From Flavobacterium panici (GTDB lineage Bacteria > Bacteroidota > Bacteroidia > Flavobacteriales > Flavobacteriaceae), in the NCBI RefSeq assembly GCF_903819335.1, contig NZ_CAIJDE010000063.1, forward strand, positions 147,249-211,248: 64,000 bases of DNA, written 5' to 3'. The position numbers and the translations under genes were made by a program. A model generated the notes under the pieces. It saw only the letters and a list, made by a program, of their open reading frames with translations, was not told where the DNA came from and did no database searches. Positions 61,669-64,000 of the stretch are shown piece after piece. Position 1 is the stretch's first letter, and each line of letters begins with the position of its first letter.

Positions 61669-63858
61669 TTATTTAGTAAACAATAATTCTCTGTATTTTG
61701 TTAATGTCCAGCTTTCGTCATCAACTAAAAGCTCTAATTTATCACAGTGATTACGAATGTCTTCAAAATATGGTTTTACAGTATTGCAATATGCTTCGGC
61801 CATTTTTTGACCATCTGTTAACTGATTTGCTTTTTTTCTTTCATTGGTCATTGCCAAAACTTTAGAATTGATTCCTTCAATATGACCAGAAATTTCTTTG
61901 ATCAAAGTAATCTGCTCTTTTGCAATAGTTTCAAATTCTTTCCCGAAGATTTCTTTTAAACCTTTTACATTTTCAATTAATGTATTTTGGTAACGAATTG
62001 CTGTTGGAATCACGTGATTTCTGGCAATGTCACCTAAAACTCTTCCTTCAATCTGGATTTTTTTAGTGTATTCTTCTAATTCAATTTCGTAACGCGCTTC
62101 GGCTTCAACGTGATTAAAGATTCCCAATTCAGCAAATAAATCTAATGCTTGTTTAGAAACTTTAGCTTTTATAGCTTCCGGAGTTGTTTTAAAATTGCTT
62201 AAACCTCTTTTTGCTGCTTCTTTTTCCCAAGCTTCGCTGTAACCATCGCCTTCAAAAAGAATCTTTTTAGATTGTTTGATGTATTCTCTTAAAACATTAA
62301 AAATAGCATCGTCCTTTTTCATGTCTTTTGACTCGATCAGGTTCTCTACTTCATTTTTAAAATCTATTAATTGTTTTGCTACAATTGCATTTAAAGTTGT
62401 CATTGCGTTTGAACAGTTTGAATTTGAACCAACGGCTCTAAACTCAAATTTATTTCCTGTAAAGGCAAAAGGCGAAGTTCTGTTTCTGTCTGTATTGTCT
62501 AATAATACGTCTGGAATTTTACCAACAACATTTAATTTTAAATCTGTTTTTTCTTCTGGAGAAAGTTTTCCTGTTGTTACGCTTTCTAATTCAGATAAAA
62601 CTTTTGTCAATTGTGCCCCGATAAAAACAGACATAATTGCCGGCGGCGCTTCGTTTGCACCTAACCTATGATCGTTACTTGCTGTTGCTATAGAAGCTCT
62701 TAATAAAGTTTCATTATCATTTACTGCTTTTATAGTATTAATAAAGAAAGTTAAAAACTGTAAATTGCTCATTGGCGTTTTACTCGGACTCAATAAGTTA
62801 ACTCCGGTATCTGTTGCCAATGACCAGTTATTGTGTTTTCCTGAACCGTTAACTCCTTTAAATGGTTTTTCGTGAAATAATACTTTAAAGTCATGACGTT
62901 CTGCCACTCTCTGCATTACATCCATTAATAAAGAGTTGTGATCTACGGCTAGATTGGTTTCTTCAAAAATTGGTGCCAGCTCAAACTGATTTGGCGCAAC
63001 TTCGTTATGACGTGTTTTTACCGGAATTCCCAATAACATACATTCCTGCTCTAAATCTCTCATATAAGTAAGAGCACGAGTTGGAATAGATCCGAAATAA
63101 TGGTCGTCTAACTGTTGTCCTTTTGCAGATGTATGTCCTAATAAAGTTCTTCCTGTCATTACTAAGTCTGGGCGTGAATTTGCCAAAGCTTTATCAATAA
63201 GGAAATACTCTTGTTCCCATCCTAAAGTTGCCGTTACTTTTTTTACGTTTTTATCAAAATATTTACAAACTTCTGTAGCCGCTTCGTCAATTGCAGATAA
63301 TGCTCTTAATAAAGGTATTTTATTATCTAAAGCCTCGCCAGTATACGCGATAAAAACGGTTGGAATACATAAAGTTGTACCATATATAAAGGCTGGCGAA
63401 GTTGGGTCCCAAGCCGTATATCCTCTTGCTTCAAATGTATTTCTGATTCCACCGTTTGGGAAACTTGACGCATCTGGTTCTTGTTGTACTAATTGCGCTC
63501 CGCCAAATTTCTCCACAGGGTCACTTCCATCATATGAAGTTTCAAAAAAAGCATCGTGTTTTTCGGCAGTAGTTCCTGTTAATGGCTGAAACCAGTGCGT
63601 GTAATGCGTAACGCCTTTTGCCAATGCCCATTCTTTCATTCCCATGGCGATATAATCTGCCAGTTTACGTTCTATTTTCGTTCCGTGTTGAATGGCATCT
63701 CTTACTCCTTTTAAAGCATCTGAAGTTAAAAACTGCTTCATTGCTTTCTCATTAAACACATTTGATCCAAAAAGATTCGATTTCTTATCAATTTCTTCAA
63801 AGTGTACCGGCTTTCTTGTAGAAGCTTCTTGTAAAGCTTGGAAACGTAATGTTGACAT
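61669..63858 (-). CDS. glnN: Glutamine synthetase type III
   Basis: 729 aa, the usual length of GSIII. Conserved segments include WFQPLTGTTAEKHDAF, LGWEQEYFLI, TRHNEVAPNQFELAPIFEET, HEKPFKGVNGSGKHNNWSLA and NRTSPFAFTGNKFEFRAVGS. It makes glutamine from glutamate, ammonia and ATP and is the main GS in many Bacteroidota. A -7 box is seen upstream at 63908-63915. Confidence 0.96.
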   Translation of the reverse strand: MSTLRFQALQEASTRKPVHFEEIDKKSNLFGSNVFNEKAMKQFLTSDALKGVRDAIQHGTKIERKLADYIAMGMKEWALAKGVTHYTHWFQPLTGTTAEKHDAFFETSYDGSDPVEKFGGAQLVQQEPDASSFPNGGIRNTFEARGYTAWDPTSPAFIYGTTLCIPTVFIAYTGEALDNKIPLLRALSAIDEAATEVCKYFDKNVKKVTATLGWEQEYFLIDKALANSRPDLVMTGRTLLGHTSAKGQQLDDHYFGSIPTRALTYMRDLEQECMLLGIPVKTRHNEVAPNQFELAPIFEETNLAVDHNSLLMDVMQRVAERHDFKVLFHEKPFKGVNGSGKHNNWSLATDTGVNLLSPSKTPMSNLQFLTFFINTIKAVNDNETLLRASIATASNDHRLGANEAPPAIMSVFIGAQLTKVLSELESVTTGKLSPEEKTDLKLNVVGKIPDVLLDNTDRNRTSPFAFTGNKFEFRAVGSNSNCSNAMTTLNAIVAKQLIDFKNEVENLIESKDMKKDDAIFNVLREYIKQSKKILFEGDGYSEAWEKEAAKRGLSNFKTTPEAIKAKVSKQALDLFAELGIFNHVEAEARYEIELEEYTKKIQIEGRVLGDIARNHVIPTAIRYQNTLIENVKGLKEIFGKEFETIAKEQITLIKEISGHIEGINSKVLAMTNERKKANQLTDGQKMAEAYCNTVKPYFEDIRNHCDKLELLVDDESWTLTKYRELLFTK

Positions 63859-63907
63859 GTATATAATTTTAAAAATTCGTAATAATTTTCACTAAAAAAA
63901 TGAGCAA

Positions 63908-63915
63908 CAAATATA
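63908..63915 (-). promoter_or_regulatory. Candidate -7 box of glnN
   Basis: TATATTTG on the minus strand, a full match to TAnnTTTG, 49 nt before the ATG. No clear -33 TTG. Confidence 0.35.
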
Positions 63916-64000
63916 AACAATAAAAGCCCCTTTTTTAAACTTATAATTGAGAATTTTATAAGCAGAATTTTCAACGTATGAAGTCTTTTTTAAAGAATAG

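Overview
The window is chromosomal DNA of a Bacteroidota bacterium, very probably a Flavobacterium. The evidence is AT-rich DNA, a GldI gliding-motility lipoprotein, a subtilase with a type IX secretion (T9SS) C-terminal sorting domain, several families typical of the phylum (DUF3810, DUF4268, TIGR03643, long PurM, type III glutamine synthetase, NagB fused to a PIG-L domain), weak Shine-Dalgarno signals, and promoters of the Bacteroidota type (TTG, about 20 nt, TAnnTTTG). No rRNA, tRNA, CRISPR array, prophage or intact insertion sequence was seen.

Layout. 1-7.3 kb: end of a DEAD-box helicase gene, a secreted carboxypeptidase-regulatory-like protein, a tiny Lys-rich ORF, dipeptidase PepD, a RelE/ParE-type toxin-antitoxin pair, a DUF3810 membrane protein, and an ECF sigma factor with a candidate membrane anti-sigma partner. 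7.3-21.3 kb: acyltransferase, Nudix hydrolase, DUF4268 protein, nitronate monooxygenase, T9SS subtilase, MnmA, an exported PEP-synthase-like protein, DUF4956 and MORN-type proteins, YidC and PyrG.

21.5-29.2 kb (minus strand) is the most interesting block. It holds a glycosyltransferase-like protein, a 450-aa protein with a double-glycine leader and a C-terminal GH24 (phage-type) lysozyme domain, a small lipoprotein, a peptidase-containing ABC exporter (C39 protease plus ABC) and an HlyD adaptor. It reads as a dedicated export system for a muramidase, possibly a large bacteriocin. The lipoprotein is a candidate immunity protein and the glycosyltransferase-like protein a candidate modifier. These roles are inference; the leader, lysozyme and exporter motifs are visible.

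29.3-41.4 kb: DUF3820 protein, NagB/PIG-L fusion, OsmC, two LysM proteins, GuaA, two small exported proteins, and a CbpA/CbpM chaperone pair. 41.5-55 kb (mostly plus): RidA, ClC channel, rhomboid protease, an operon nrnA-gldI-two double-domain prolyl isomerases, EamA transporter, DoxX, AqpZ, GlsB-like, sterol-desaturase family protein, TIGR03643 protein and an M61 peptidase. 55-64 kb (minus): hypothetical protein, GH92 mannosidase, GNAT acetyltransferase, hypothetical protein, PurM and glutamine synthetase III.

The intergenic DNA is rich in palindromic repeats of several families: GCCACGAATT/GCCACAGATT elements (in two places one lies within another), TGTCAGGCTGAGCG elements, a 48-bp perfect palindrome, and arrays of short hairpins whose stems change sequence but stay complementary. 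These look like REP- or MITE-type elements and account for nearly all of the longer gene-free stretches.
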